This document shows positions 39,806 through 50,992 of a DNA stretch of 64,000 nt, piece by piece. The notes under the pieces are model-generated. The model had not been told where the DNA came from. It searched no databases and saw only the letters and a list, made by a program, of their open reading frames with translations. Made by a program: the position numbers and the translations under genes. This stretch comes from Takifugu bimaculatus (lineage: Eukaryota > Chordata > Actinopteri > Tetraodontiformes > Tetraodontidae): the NCBI GenBank assembly GCA_004026145.2, contig CP034981.1, positions 981,310 to 1,045,309 on the forward strand. The letters run 5' to 3'. Position 1 is the stretch's first letter. The number at the start of each line of letters is the position of its first letter.

Positions 39806-42800
39806 ATGTCGCTGCTGCTCAGCTCTAAGAAAAAAGATAAACGGATTCTGTCGGGTACCTGCCCGGACCCGAAATGCCAGGCGAGGCTCTTCTTCCCAGC
39901 TCACGGCTCCGTTAGCATCGAGTGCACCGACTGCGGACAAAGACACGAGCAGAAGAACCTGCTAAATGTGGAAGAAGTCACGGATCCAGATGTCGTGCTT
40001 CATAATCTGCTCAGAAACGCCCTGCTCGGCGTCACCGGGGCCCCGAAGAAAGGCACGGAGCTGGTGAAAGTGATGGGTCTGTCCAACTACCACTGCAAGC
40101 TGCTGTCCCCGCTGCTCACCAGGTACGGCATGGACAGGCAGACCGGCAAGGCCCAGCTGCTGCGGGACATGAACCAGGGAGAGGTGTTCGACTGCTCGCT
40201 GCTGGGGGACAGAGCCTTCCTGATCGAACCGGAACATGTCTCCACCATGGGCTATGGGAAAGACCGGTCCGGGAGCCTCATTTATCTCCACGACACTCTG
40301 GAAGAGGTGAAGAAATCCAACGGTAACGGAGAGTGTCTCATACCGGTCCACGTGGACGGAGATGGGCACTGCCTGGTCCATGCTGTGTCCAGAGCTCTGG
40401 TGGGCCGGGAACTGTTCTGGCACGCTCTGAGGGAGAACCTGAAACAGAACTTCAAGCAGAACCTGGACCACTACAAGGCTCTTTTTCAGGATTTCATCGA
40501 CGCTGCAGAATGGGAGGACATCATCACCGAGTGCGACCCCTTGTTCGTCCCGCCTGAAGGCGTCCCGCTCGGACTGCGCAATATTCATATTTTTGGGCTG
40601 GCCAATGTCCTCCACCGGCCCATCATCTTGCTGGACTCGCTGAGCGGGATGAGAAGCTCTGGAGACTATTCCGCGACCTTTCTGCCGGGACTGGTGGCCG
40701 AGGACCAGTGCAGAGGAAAAGACGGGAAGCTCAACAAACCCATCTGCATCGCCTGGAGCAGCTCTGGCAGGAACCACTACATCCCCCTGGTGGGCATCAA
40801 GAACAGCGTGCTGCCCAAGCTGCCGGCCCGCCTGCTGCCCAAGGCCTGGGGCGTCCCCCAGGAGCTCATCAGGAGGTACATCAAGCTGGAGCCAGACGGG
40901 AGCTGCGTGATCGGCGGCGACCGCAGCTTGCAGGATAAATACCTGATGCGGCTGGTCAATGCCATGGAGGAGGTGTTCATGGAGAAGCACAAAATCCACC
41001 CGGCGCTGGTGGCCGACGTGCACCAGTACGTCTTCAGACGGACCGGCGTGATCGGCGTGCAGCCGGAGGAGGTGACCGAGGCCGCCAAGAAGTTGGTGTT
41101 GGAGAACAGGCTGCACCGCTGCCTGAACTGCAGCGCCCTGGTGGAGCTCCACGTGCCGCAGGACTGGCTGGGCCCGGGGGGGAAGCTCTACAACCTGGCC
41201 AAGTCCACCCACGGCCAGCTGCGGGTGGACAAGAACTACAGCTTCCCCCTCAACAACCTGGTCTGCTCCTACGACCCCCAGCAGGACGTCCTGGTCCCGG
41301 ACTACACGCTGAGTTCCCTCAACACCTGCACCTGGTGCCACGGCACGTCGGTGCGCCACATCCACGGCAACGGCTCCGTCGTCTACCTGGACGGGGACAG
41401 AACCAGCACCCGCTCGCAGGGCGGGAAGTGCGGCTGCGGCTTCAAGCACTTTTGGGAGGGCAGAGAATACGACAACCTGCCCGAGGCCTTCCCCATCACG
41501 CTGGAGTGGGGGGGGCGGCAGGTGAGGGAGACGGTTGTACTGGTTCCAGTACGAGGTGGACTCCGCCCTCAACAGCAACGTGTACGACGTGGCCATGAAG
41601 CTGGTGACGAAGCATTTCCCCGGTGAGTTCGGCAGTGAGATCCTGGTGCAGAAGGTGGTCAACACCATCCTGCACCACACGGCCAAGAAGAACCCCGACG
41701 ACTACAACCCGGTGAGCATCGAGCGGGCCCACGCGCAGCACGGCGCCCCCGACGCCCCGCCGGCCGACCCGCAGCCCCCCACTAAGATCATCCTGACGGG
41801 TCAGAAGGCGAAGACGCTGCACAAGGAGGAGCTGACGATGAGCCGGGCGGAGCGCAGCATCCAGCAGAGCATCGGCGAGCACGCCGCCGCCACGCAGAAG
41901 CGCCACACTGACAAGCTGAAGCAGGAGCAGCGAGGCGCCACGTCACCAGAGCCCGGCTCCCCTTCGGCCCCAGCCACGCCCACAAAATCCTCCCCCGCGG
42001 CCAATAAGGAGAAGAAGATCCGCGTGAGCACCAGCGACGGCCGGCAGGCCACGCTGACCCTGCAGGCCTCCACCACCTTCGCCGAGCTGCAGAAGGGCGT
42101 GGCCAGGCAGTTCGCCATCCCTCCGGAGCAGCAGTGCATCCGCTTCGGCTTCCCTCCCAAAGGGCTGGCGTCGCCGAGGGAGGGCGAGGAGAACGAGCCC
42201 GTGGCCCTGCAGCATGGCGACAGGGTGACCGTGGAGATCCTGAAGGGCCCCGACAAGAGCCCCGCCCCCTCCGAGGCCCGCGGGCGCCATGAGGCGAAGA
42301 CTGAGGAGGCGCTGACGTCAGGCAGGACGAGCGGCCGCGAGCTGCAGGAGAGCATCGACCTGGAGATCTCCTCTCTGTGTCTCCTAGCAACCCTGATGGG
42401 TGAGTGACCGCCGGCTCCTCCCCCAGTCCCTCCCCAGCTCCTCCCCTAGCCCCTCCCCACTTTTCGATCATCTATTAATTGTTCTTGATTAGCTTTTAGT
42501 GACCTCAATCATCAAACATTCTCGGTAATAAAAACTATTCAGGTTAAAAAAGATTTGAAAACAAACTGTGAGTGTGTGTGTGAGTGTGTGTACGAGTGTG
42601 TGTGTGTACGAGTGTGTGTACGAGTGTGTGTGTGTACGAGTGTGTGAGTGTGTGTGTGTGTGAGTGTGTGTACGAGTGTGTGTACGAGTGTGTGTGTGAG
42701 TGTGTGTGTGTGTGTGTGTACGAGTGTGTGTGTGTGTGTACGTGTGTGTGTGAGTGTGTGTACGTGTGTGTGTGTGTGTGTGTACGAGTGTGTGTACAAG

Positions 42801-44322
42801 TGAGCTGACTCAGCCATCGGGAACAGTCCCTGTCTCACCTGCCAAAGGTCAAAGGTCACCTGTCAGACCCCAGTAAACAGCTGAACCTGGTGAGCTGGCA
42901 CCGCCCCCCCTCCGCTCCGCCAGCAGGGACCGCCGACCGGTCCCAGCGTCCCCCGGTCCCTGCGTCCACCGGTCCCTGGTCCACCGGTCCCAGCATCCAC
43001 CGGTCCCTGCGTCCCCCGGTCCCTGCGTCCCTGGTCCACCGGTCCCTGCGTCCCCCAGTCCCTGCGTCCCCCGGTCCCTGCGTCCCTGGTCCACCGGTCC
43101 CTGGTCCCCCGGTCCCTGGTCCACCGGTCCCTGCGTCCCTGGTCCACCGGTCCCTGGTCCACCGGTCCCTGGTCCACCGGTCCACTTGAGGCTGCTGCTG
43201 TGTCCCCCTTGGTTGACCTTGTCCCTCTTCTTCCAGGTGAGGACGTGTGGTCCTACGCCAAGACGCTGCCACACCTGTTCCAGAGGGGCGGAGTCTTCTA
43301 CAACATCGTGATGAAGGACATGGGTGGGTTCGTGTGTGTGTGTCGCTCACGTGTGTCGCTCACGTGTGTCGGTCACGCGTGTCGCTCACGCGTGTCGGTC
43401 ACGCGTGTCGCTCACGCGTGTCGGTCACGCGTGTCGCTCACGCGTGTCGCTCACGCGTGTCGCTCACGCGTGTCGGTCACGCGTGTCGCTCACGCGTGTC
43501 GCTCACGTGTGTCGGTCACGTGTGTCGGTCACGTGTGTCGCTCACGTGTGTCGGTCACGTGTGTCGGTCACGTGTGTCGGTCAGGAGCTGCAGGGGTGAG
43601 ACGCAGTCCCATTCTGGTGTGTTTCAGGTCTGATGGACGGGAAACACTGCACCTTACCGCACCTGAGCGGGAAAACCTTCGTCTACAACGCGGCGGACGA
43701 GCGCCTGGAGCTGTGCGTGGACGCCGCCGGGCACTTCCAGATCGGCCCTGACGTGGAGGAGCGCGTGAAGGGGGCGCTGGTGCAGGTTGGCGCCAGGGGC
43801 AGCAGAGAGGGAAGCCCCGCCCCACAGCGTCCTGCGGCTGGGCAGCGGCGGCGTCGTCGTAAGAAGGAGCAGAATGTGGCGGCGTTCCAAGGTAAAGGCC
43901 ACTCCCTGGGCAGCGCCGGCGGCTCCTCCCCTCCTGAGCACCGGCCTATCACGCGCCAGCACAGCAGCGGCACGGACCTCAGCGCCAGCGTCTCCAGGGG
44001 GGCCCCCGACCTGTCCCAGATCCCCGAGGACACCACGCGGGAGCTGGTGCGCATGGCGCCGGGATTTGTCACCACCAAGGACGGCCGCGGCGTCGACCCC
44101 AGCGTGATGGAGCAGCAGCGGCGGAAGCTGCAGGAGATGGTGTCGTCCATCCAGGCCTCCATGGAGCGCCACCTGAAGGAGCAGATGGGCGGCGGCAAGA
44201 GCGGCGGCGAGGCCGCGGCCGGGGAGCCTGGGAAGGCGGAGCTAAAGACGGAAGAACTGGAGGAGATGGAGAGCCAGCCCGCTGAGCAGAGCGGCGCGGC
44301 GGAGCCCATGGATCACTCCTGA
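39806..44322 (+). CDS. vcpip1: VCP-interacting deubiquitinase VCPIP1 (VCIP135)
   Basis: Three exons: 39806-42399, 43237-43323, 43628-44322, with matching phase-1 junctions. The start at 39806 (MSLLLSSKKKDKRILSG) is chosen because homology begins there; an ATG at 39689 is upstream in frame. The product is a p97/VCP-p47 cofactor and OTU-family deubiquitinase that acts in Golgi and ER reassembly after mitosis. The OTU domain shows the catalytic loop HVDGDGHCLVHAVSRAL (Cys at about residue 190). A ubiquitin-like region (STTFAELQKGVARQF) lies near residue 760. It ends EPMDHS, as in other vertebrates. Oddities: an extra G near 41536 shifts frame within RETV-YWFQY, and exon 3 shows compensating indels near 43820 and 43857 that scramble about 12 residues. 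These look like assembly errors. Confidence 0.93.
42560..42800. repeat. (GT)n/GTACGA microsatellite, vcpip1 intron 1
   Basis: GTGTGTGT interspersed with GTACGAGTGT. Confidence 0.9.
42940..43182. repeat. CCGGTCCCTG minisatellite, vcpip1 intron 1
   Basis: Units of GTCCCTGGTCCACCG and GTCCCTGCGTCCC in mixed order, about 240 bp. Confidence 0.9.
43338..43585. repeat. 13-bp minisatellite, vcpip1 intron 2
   Basis: About 19 units of GTGTCGCTCACGC/GTGTCGGTCACGT. The intron is only about 300 bp, so most of it is repeat. Confidence 0.92.
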
Positions 44323-45240
44323 TGGGAGCTGAGGCCCCGCCCCTCCCCGCCACGCCACGCCACCGTCCTGCTCCCCGCCTGCTCCCTGGGCTCCTGCTGG
44401 TCTCACAGGGACGGGATCCGGCGCCAGAAGGCCCAGAACCGCCCGAGAACAACACTAACGACAGCAACGCCTTTCTTATTCCCGACAGACACTTTTCTTT
44501 GGGAGGCGCCGCTGCGGTTCGTCCAGCAGGGGGCAGCGCTGCTCTGGTTTTAGTTGGAACTGTCCCGCTGTGGTTCTCGGCCCCAAGTCGCTCGTGCAAA
44601 ATCTCTTTTAACATCTAACATCTTGCTTTTAATGAGAATCCAGGTTTTTACCCTGGAATGCGTTTGGAGTTGGATTTTATTTTGTGGATCAGGTCTGACG
44701 AGATGATGAAGTTCTGCGTTTATATTTAATTCGAAAAGTTCTGGTATTAAAACCTACAACAAATAGAAGAATCTTCCACTATTGGGCCGGCTTAGCCTAA
44801 AGCTATGCTTCTTTATGCTAAGCTAAGCTATCTGAACGACTCCACATCTCAATGCTGCCAGTTAAAAATGTAGATTTGCTGCCACTTTATAGGTTTTATT
44901 CCCATTAAACTTTATTGCTTTTTCACGAGTCTTTACAAATGGCACCGCAGCCATTCAACAGGGCGTCCAGGGAAGAAGATGCATGCTGATGTTAGCTTGG
45001 CATACGTCTTCGTTGCATCAGAACGAGGCCGCTGCTGTGACGGACTTGAAGGGTGACCACTAACGATGCCCTAATCAGCTGTAAATTCTTGTAGCATATT
45101 TGAAACGTGTACATAAACGTGTCCGGATTGTTTTCTGCTTTGACATCCTGTTCTTTTGTTACCTTCTCGTCGGTTTGCTAAAACAGTGATGCAGCTGTGA
45201 CGTTGCTGTTCGCATGTGTGGATTTTCAACCCAGAATAAA
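44323..45240 (+). other. vcpip1: vcpip1 3' UTR
   Basis: Non-coding sequence after the stop, ending with AATAAA at 45235-45240. No ORF worth calling. Confidence 0.6.
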
Positions 45241-46000
45241 ATCACTTCTGTCACCTTCCTCTCTCCTCTCAATGTCTCTGAAATACCATCGCTGCTGTTA
45301 GCAGTGTAGCGGTTAGCAGTGTAGCGGCTAGCTGGCTGCTACCTGTTTAGAATATGAATATAAACCTTTAGATGTGCAAAGGTTTCTGAAACATGAACAG
45401 AAATCATCACAACACCTGAAACCACAGAAAAGGTTCTTCTGCTGGAGAACCTTTGATCATATTTCCTGAACTGGATCAGCACTGAGACCTGGGAGACGCC
45501 CGCTGTCACCGTCCTGACAGACGCAGCGTGTGTGAGGGGCACGTGCACGTGCACGTGCACGCAGGACGTCGACGGCAGGAACCAGCACGCAGATCTGATG
45601 CTGCACGTGAGTCACTATGATTTAACACGTGATTTAGTCTTCAAATGTTCCCAAATCCAGTTCATGACTGGTGGCTCGGGTGTGTGTGTGTGTGTGTGTG
45701 TGGGGGGGGGGTCTGGGTAAATTTAGCCAACACAGGTCAGCTGTTCAGTCGGCTGTTTAACGTTTGTTATTCTGGTTAAGCCGGATCAACGTCCCAGTAG
45801 GAAACGACCAACAATTAAAAACTAGCTTAGCTAGCTTCTCTGTTCTATATCCATATGTTCTATGACAGTGGTGCTACGCTGGCTACGGTGCTACGCTGGC
45901 TATGGTGCTACGCTGGCTACGGTGCTACGCTGGCTACGGTGCTACGCTGGCTATGGTGCTAGCGCTGGCTACGGTGCTACGCTAACGTCTGGTTCTCCAG
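45241..46000. other. Intergenic region with small repeats, dusp28 5' side
   Basis: Contains CACGTG repeats (45541-45561), a GT run (45678-45711) and a 17-bp GGCTACGGTGCTACGCT array (45870-45985) that abuts the acceptor of the first visible dusp28 exon. Confidence 0.7.
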
Positions 46001-46001
46001 G

Positions 46002-46569
46002 ATGCTGCAGCTGTGTAAAGTCACCGGGTCCCTGCTCATCGGGAACGCTCGCTCAGCCTGCAGCGACCAGCTGGTTGAGCAGGAGGGGGTGACGCTCTGC
46101 ATCAACGTGTCCCGGCAACAGCCGTTCCCCGCCAACCACGCCATCCAGAGGCTGCAGATCCCGGTCTACGATGACCCCAACGAAGACCTTTACAGCCACT
46201 TTGACGGCTGCGCCGACGCCATCCAGGAGGAGGCGGAGCGTGGAGGTCACGCCCTCGTTTTACTGCAAGAACGGGCGCAGCCGCTCGGCGACCATCTGCA
46301 TCGCCTACCTGCTGAAACATCACAGGTGACCCTGACCCAAGCCCTCCAGGTGGGCCACAGCACGCCCTTTACGTTACCCCTGACTCTGTGGTTCTGGGGG
46401 CGGGGTTACAGTTGAAGGCGTTTAGCGTGTGGCTCCGCCCACTTCGGGGCTGAACACACGTGTTCTGTTTGGGTTCCAGACAGTGAAGGCGGCTCGTCAT
46501 GTGATCGACCCAAACCCGGGTTTCCTGGCCCAGCTGAAGCGGTATGAACAGGAGCTGAACCAGTGCTGA
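46002..46569 (+). CDS. dusp28: Dual-specificity phosphatase 28
   Basis: Exon 46001-46349 (start ATG at 46002, just after a TTCTCCAG acceptor) and exon 46480-46569 ending LNQC, TGA. Small atypical DUSP with no MAP-kinase-binding region; conserved segments are LLIGNARSA, VTLCINVSRQQ and VYDDPNEDL. The catalytic P-loop (YCKNGRSRSA) is present in the DNA but out of frame: an extra T in the run at 46258-46261 and a missing base near 46321-46326 form a compensating pair that replaces about 21 residues. If real this would abolish activity; assembly error is more likely. The 3' end is convergent with proc. Confidence 0.88.
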
Positions 46570-46737
46570 GGGGGACCTGGACCAGCGGAGACCAGCGGGG
46601 CGGACCTCCAGGCTCTTGACCCTGAAGGTCCTCCATGGAACTGGAACTGTGGGCAGAACTCATCCCAGGTCCGGGTTTGTGAATCACCTTTGTAGAAACA
46701 ACAGTCGTGACCAACAAAAAGCCCTTTTCCCTGAGGT

Positions 46738-46778
46738 CACCGGTACCCTACCTGGGGACACCAGGTAGGGTACCGGTG
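46738..46778. repeat. Perfect 18-bp inverted repeat
   Basis: Arms 46738-46755 and 46761-46778 (CACCGGTACCCTACCTGG and its exact complement) around a 5-base loop GGACA, in the dusp28 3' UTR. Confidence 0.9.
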
Positions 46779-46854
46779 CTGCTGGGACCTGTGCTGCTGG
46801 GACAGTAATCCACCACCAGATCCTGCCAGATCTTTCATCATGGAGTGTTTAAGC

Positions 46855-46860
46855 AATAAA
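46855..46860 (+). terminator. dusp28: dusp28 polyadenylation signal
   Basis: AATAAA about 285 bp after the stop codon. Confidence 0.7.
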
Positions 46861-46890
46861 GGTGACGGTAGCCGTAGAAACAGAACCAGT

Positions 46891-46896
46891 TTTATT
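46891..46896 (-). terminator. proc: proc polyadenylation signal
   Basis: TTTATT on the + strand, that is AATAAA for proc, 49 bp after its stop codon and only 30 bp from the opposing dusp28 signal. Confidence 0.65.
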
Positions 46897-46944
46897 GTTT
46901 TGAACACGTTACATCAGTGTTTTACTGACTCTGGATCAGCCGGT

Positions 46945-48477
46945 TCAGGGGCGCTGGCGTTCTGCTGGACTGGTGTCCCAGTCTTCCCGGACTTTGTTGA
47001 TCCAGTCTATGTAGTTGGACACTTTGGTGTAGACGCCCAACTTCTCCACGTTGCCACAGCCCTCGCCCCAGGACACCAGGCCAACCAGGAACCAGGTGTC
47101 TCTGTAGAGCGTGACCATGGGTCCGCCGCTGTCCCCCTCGCAGGCGTCCATTTTCTGGCCAACGATCCCAGCACAAAGCATGTTGCTGGTGATGTTGTAG
47201 TACATCTGCCCCCTGCAGGTGTCGGTGTCCACCAGCGGGACTTTAATGACGTTGAGGGCGGAGCTGTACCTGGAGCTCTCCAGGTCCTCTTTGCCCCAGC
47301 CGCTCACCACGGTCATGGTGCCGTTCTTGTTCAGCACCCGCTGGGCCAGGTGGCGCCCGGGCAGACAGACGGGGACGATGTAGTCCGAGAGGGGGGCGGG
47401 GGTCTCCAGACGCAGCAGGCTGATGTCATTGTCAGCTGACCTGCGGTTGTATTTTGGGTGTTTAAAGGTCTTGGTGACCTTCAAGGTGACCTCGGTTCCT
47501 TCAGCTCGGAGACGCTCATAGTCCCCTGGCAGCAGAGATCACAGGGTTCCATCAGGACACAGGTGAGCGACACTGGCAGCTACAGGAGCACGACAAGCAT
47601 CGGCCCACAGAAGCCTGTTGTGGACGCTCACCGAGCCGCACTCTGAAGGTCAGGCTGTTCTCCAGGCAGTGGGCGGCGGTCAGGACCCAGCTCTCGTCGA
47701 TGAGGGCGCCTCCGCAGTGGAACTTCCCGACGGCGTCAGCACGAGCACCTGCACACAACGAGCACACGGCGAGGAGCGCGGTCAGCCCGGACACTCGTCT
47801 GTAACTCAGCGCCACCGCAGGGGCCGCGCTGGGGGGGCCGCCTTCTCCAGGTGGAGGTGTTGCTACCTGCCAGGGGCTCTCTCCTTTCTTCCCCACCTCT
47901 CCAACCCACCATCCAGGGCAGCAGGACCATCGATGGATTTAGTGTACGACGAGCGTCCAATCAGCAGCTGACCACAGGAGGAGGGGACCTGAGGCAGGTA
48001 AAGTCCTGTCAGTACCACCATCAGAACCTCTACCAGCAGCAACCAGAACACCCTGAGCAACCATCGCCCCTCCCGTGGGGGGGTGGCACCTTAGTCCATT
48101 GTGGACCTGCCTCCAGCCCCAGTGCAGACAACACACGGCAACAGGGGAAGGTTCCACCTTTCAGAGCAACTGCCGAGGCACTCTTGAGCAAGGTTCCCAA
48201 CCCACGAAATGCCACGAACGGGCGACTCGCCCAGGGGTGGACCTGCCTTCGCCCGCACGCACGTGACCCGTGAGAGGAACAAGGCGATGAAGAAGACGAG
48301 AGAAGAAGACCTGATTGGTTAGGTCCAATGTCTCACCTTTGGGACGACATGTCCTGGAGTCGTCCTGCAGGTTGTAGCCGTTGACACAGCTGCAGCTCCT
48401 CGTCAGGCCGTCGGCGCCGTCGGTGCACTCGTGGTCACAGTTTCCGTTATCCAGTGAGCAGTTAGTGGCCGTCAGAG
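46945..48477 (-). CDS. proc: Vitamin K-dependent protein C, 3' exons (5' part lost at N gap)
   Basis: Exons on the - strand: 48477-48337 (second EGF-like domain, NCSLDNGNC, CSCVNGY), 47988-47867 (linker/activation region with CG, ending SPWQ), 47748-47632 (CGGALIDESWVLTAAHC, catalytic His), 47525-46945 (DNDISLL catalytic Asp, DACEGDSGGP catalytic Ser, ending at TGA). Protein C is a plasma anticoagulant protease that inactivates factors Va and VIIIa. The SNMLCAGI and WFLVGLVSWGEGCG segments favour protein C over factors VII, IX or X. Gla and first EGF exons should lie to the right but the N run is there. Single-base losses appear near 47890 (G run before KKGESPWQ) and near 47738, both probably sequence errors. 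Confidence 0.87.
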
Positions 48478-48541
48478 CTGGAGACCACAGCAGCACAATC
48501 AACAGCGCACATTTGTAGAACCACCCAGCTGTGGGGAGCGT

Positions 48542-48641
48542 NNNNNNNNNNNNNNNNNNNNNNNNNNNNNNNNNNNNNNNNNNNNNNNNNNNNNNNNNNN
48601 NNNNNNNNNNNNNNNNNNNNNNNNNNNNNNNNNNNNNNNNN
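48542..48641. other. Assembly gap (100 N)
   Basis: Exactly 100 Ns with GT repeat on the right side, a conventional placeholder for unknown length. Confidence 0.98.
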
Positions 48642-48660
48642 GTGTGTGTGTGGGTGTGTT

Positions 48661-48693
<33 letters not shown>

Positions 48694-49830
48694 TGACCTC
48701 ATTCTTGAGGAGTTGTCGGGCGTTTTCCTTCCCCTCTTGTGTGTTTGTGTTTGTCAGGATGTGTGTGGTGTGTGTGTGTGTGTGTCCCTCCATGGTGGCG
48801 CGCGCTATATTTATATTAAATTTTTTGTAGCCATCTCACTCTTTGTTTTCTTAAATGTTTTTTTAAATTATAATCTGTGTTCTGGTGTTTTGGTATTTCG
48901 TTCAGTCTGACAGAACAGACGTTCCTTTCTTCATCTCACTTTCTTTTATTCCTTCCGTCTGTTTCCAGTTTAGGAGCTGGTATTGACACACTGGGTCATG
49001 TCTCTCTGTCTGGGCCTGATTCTTCTGTCTCCCCCCCCCCATATATATATGTATATATACAGTTTATATCTATCCCCCCCTCTCTCCTCCCCCTCCCTCC
49101 CTCTCTCTCTCCCCTCCTCTTTCTCCCCCCTCTCCCCCTCTCTCCCCTCTGCTCCCTCTCCCTCCCCCCCTCCTCCCTCCCCCCCCCTCCATGTATATGG
49201 TAATAGACTCTCAGTGGTACAGTCTCTCCACATCCTCCTCTTTTTTCTGCATCATGTGATCATGTTGGTTTACCTGTGTCTGTCTGCACAGAGTTGATGA
49301 TTTATTCACCTGTGGGCATTTCTAAGAAGCCTCCAACAATTGCCGTCCTTGTGTGCAGGAGGTCAAAGGTGAACGTGCAGGTGTAGAGAGGTGCCAGCTG
49401 GGATCAGTCTGGTGCTTCACTGATTTCACATTTAAATTTTATTTAAAGTCAGATGTTAAATGTGGTAGAAAGTGTGGACGCCCACCCAGACGTCCTCCCC
49501 GCAGGCATACAGATGTGGCCCCTGATGCATGAAGCTAGAATGTTTTTTGGCGGTCCCAATTGTGCGTGTGAGATTAGAAATGTCGCCCCCTAGTGGCCCC
49601 AGGTAGACAAGACTTCCCACGTTATCGTCCTCAAAGGTGCAGAGAACAAACGATGAAAGGACATTTATGTCAAACTCTGCTTACACAAACATCCCTTCAA
49701 GGCCAAGACTCCAGTGTATCATTGCATTCAGTTGCTATGGTGACGTCCACAGATTCTGTCGTGTCTGAATGAAAGATTTAGATTTTGATCACTCCAGCAG
49801 TTGAACTTGAAGTTAAGCGTGGATAAGTTT

Positions 49831-49896
<66 letters not shown>

Positions 49897-50783
49897 CTTC
49901 ATGTCGACGGACGAGTCATCCTCTGAGATAAACCTGCTTTCCTCTGTCCTTTCTTGACCTTTGACCTCCTGCTCGTCCACCACTCCCCATCGCAGGGCTG
50001 GACAGAGGCACTTGGTGATTACTTGAAACCTGTTTCTTTCTGTTTTATTGTGGAGTCAAGGTCAGACCTCCTCTGGAAACCCCCTTTTCTTTTTAAATTG
50101 AAGCATTTTCCAGCTTCTCTTTCTCTCTCTGCGGGCTAGTGGGCTCCCGACAGCGATGCTATTAGCGCCATGTGCTGTAGCTCTTCCCCTCACACGCTGA
50201 TCCGGCTCAGCTAATCACATGGATGTATATGTGAGACGGATTTGTCAAGCTTGACACACGAACATCTTTTTTCCTTGTTTGACAAATCTGCTGCCGTTTG
50301 AGCGTTCCATTTTTCCCAGATTTGTTTTCATCCTCCTGAATCAGAGGAATCCAAATATCGTGTTATCAAAGACTTGTCGTGTTTTCATAAACTGCCCGTG
50401 GAATCAATGAATGAATGAATGAATGAATTAATGAATGAATGAAGTAGCAGCAGTGTTGATACGCAAGACTCAGACGAGTTTATTTAATATTCCAGCTGTT
50501 TTTCCAACGTTCTCCTGGAAATTCCAAAGCTTTTCTTTCCAGCTTTCGGCTGGTTTGTTGTCCAGGTGATCAGGATGGTTTGGAGGACCCGATCGCTCTT
50601 CTGCTGATTGTAGCGCCACTTATTGCTTCGCTCATGAAAAGCACGTGCACGGCTCTGAATCTGAACTCCACGGCCCCGTCCCATCTGGTCCGACATCAAC
50701 CAAACGCGATCGGTGGTTCCTGTTGTGTGCTTTCATCTCCCGGAGAAACATCCGGTTTAACATCCTTTGTCTTTCTTTGACAG
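48642..50783. other. Non-coding sequence, probable dip2c intron or upstream
   Basis: GT repeats at 48642-48692 and 49831-49893, a CT-rich tract at 49077-49190, and GAAT repeats at 50405-50440. No exon recognised. Confidence 0.6.
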
Positions 50784-50929
50784 GTGACATCACACAGAAG
50801 GGCTACGAGAAGAAGCGATCCAAGCTGATTGGTGCCTTCTTCCCCAGATCCAAGGTAACACACACACCCGTGCACGTGCTGGCGCCTTTTCAGAACCAGC
50901 TGGACCATGCAGAACATTGATATTGTTGA

Positions 50930-50992
<63 letters not shown>

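Noticed and set aside
39962..41686. 574-codon ORF antisense to vcpip1
   Set aside because: GC-rich codon third positions of vcpip1 exon 1 suppress stops on the other strand. No homology, while the sense strand encodes VCPIP1.
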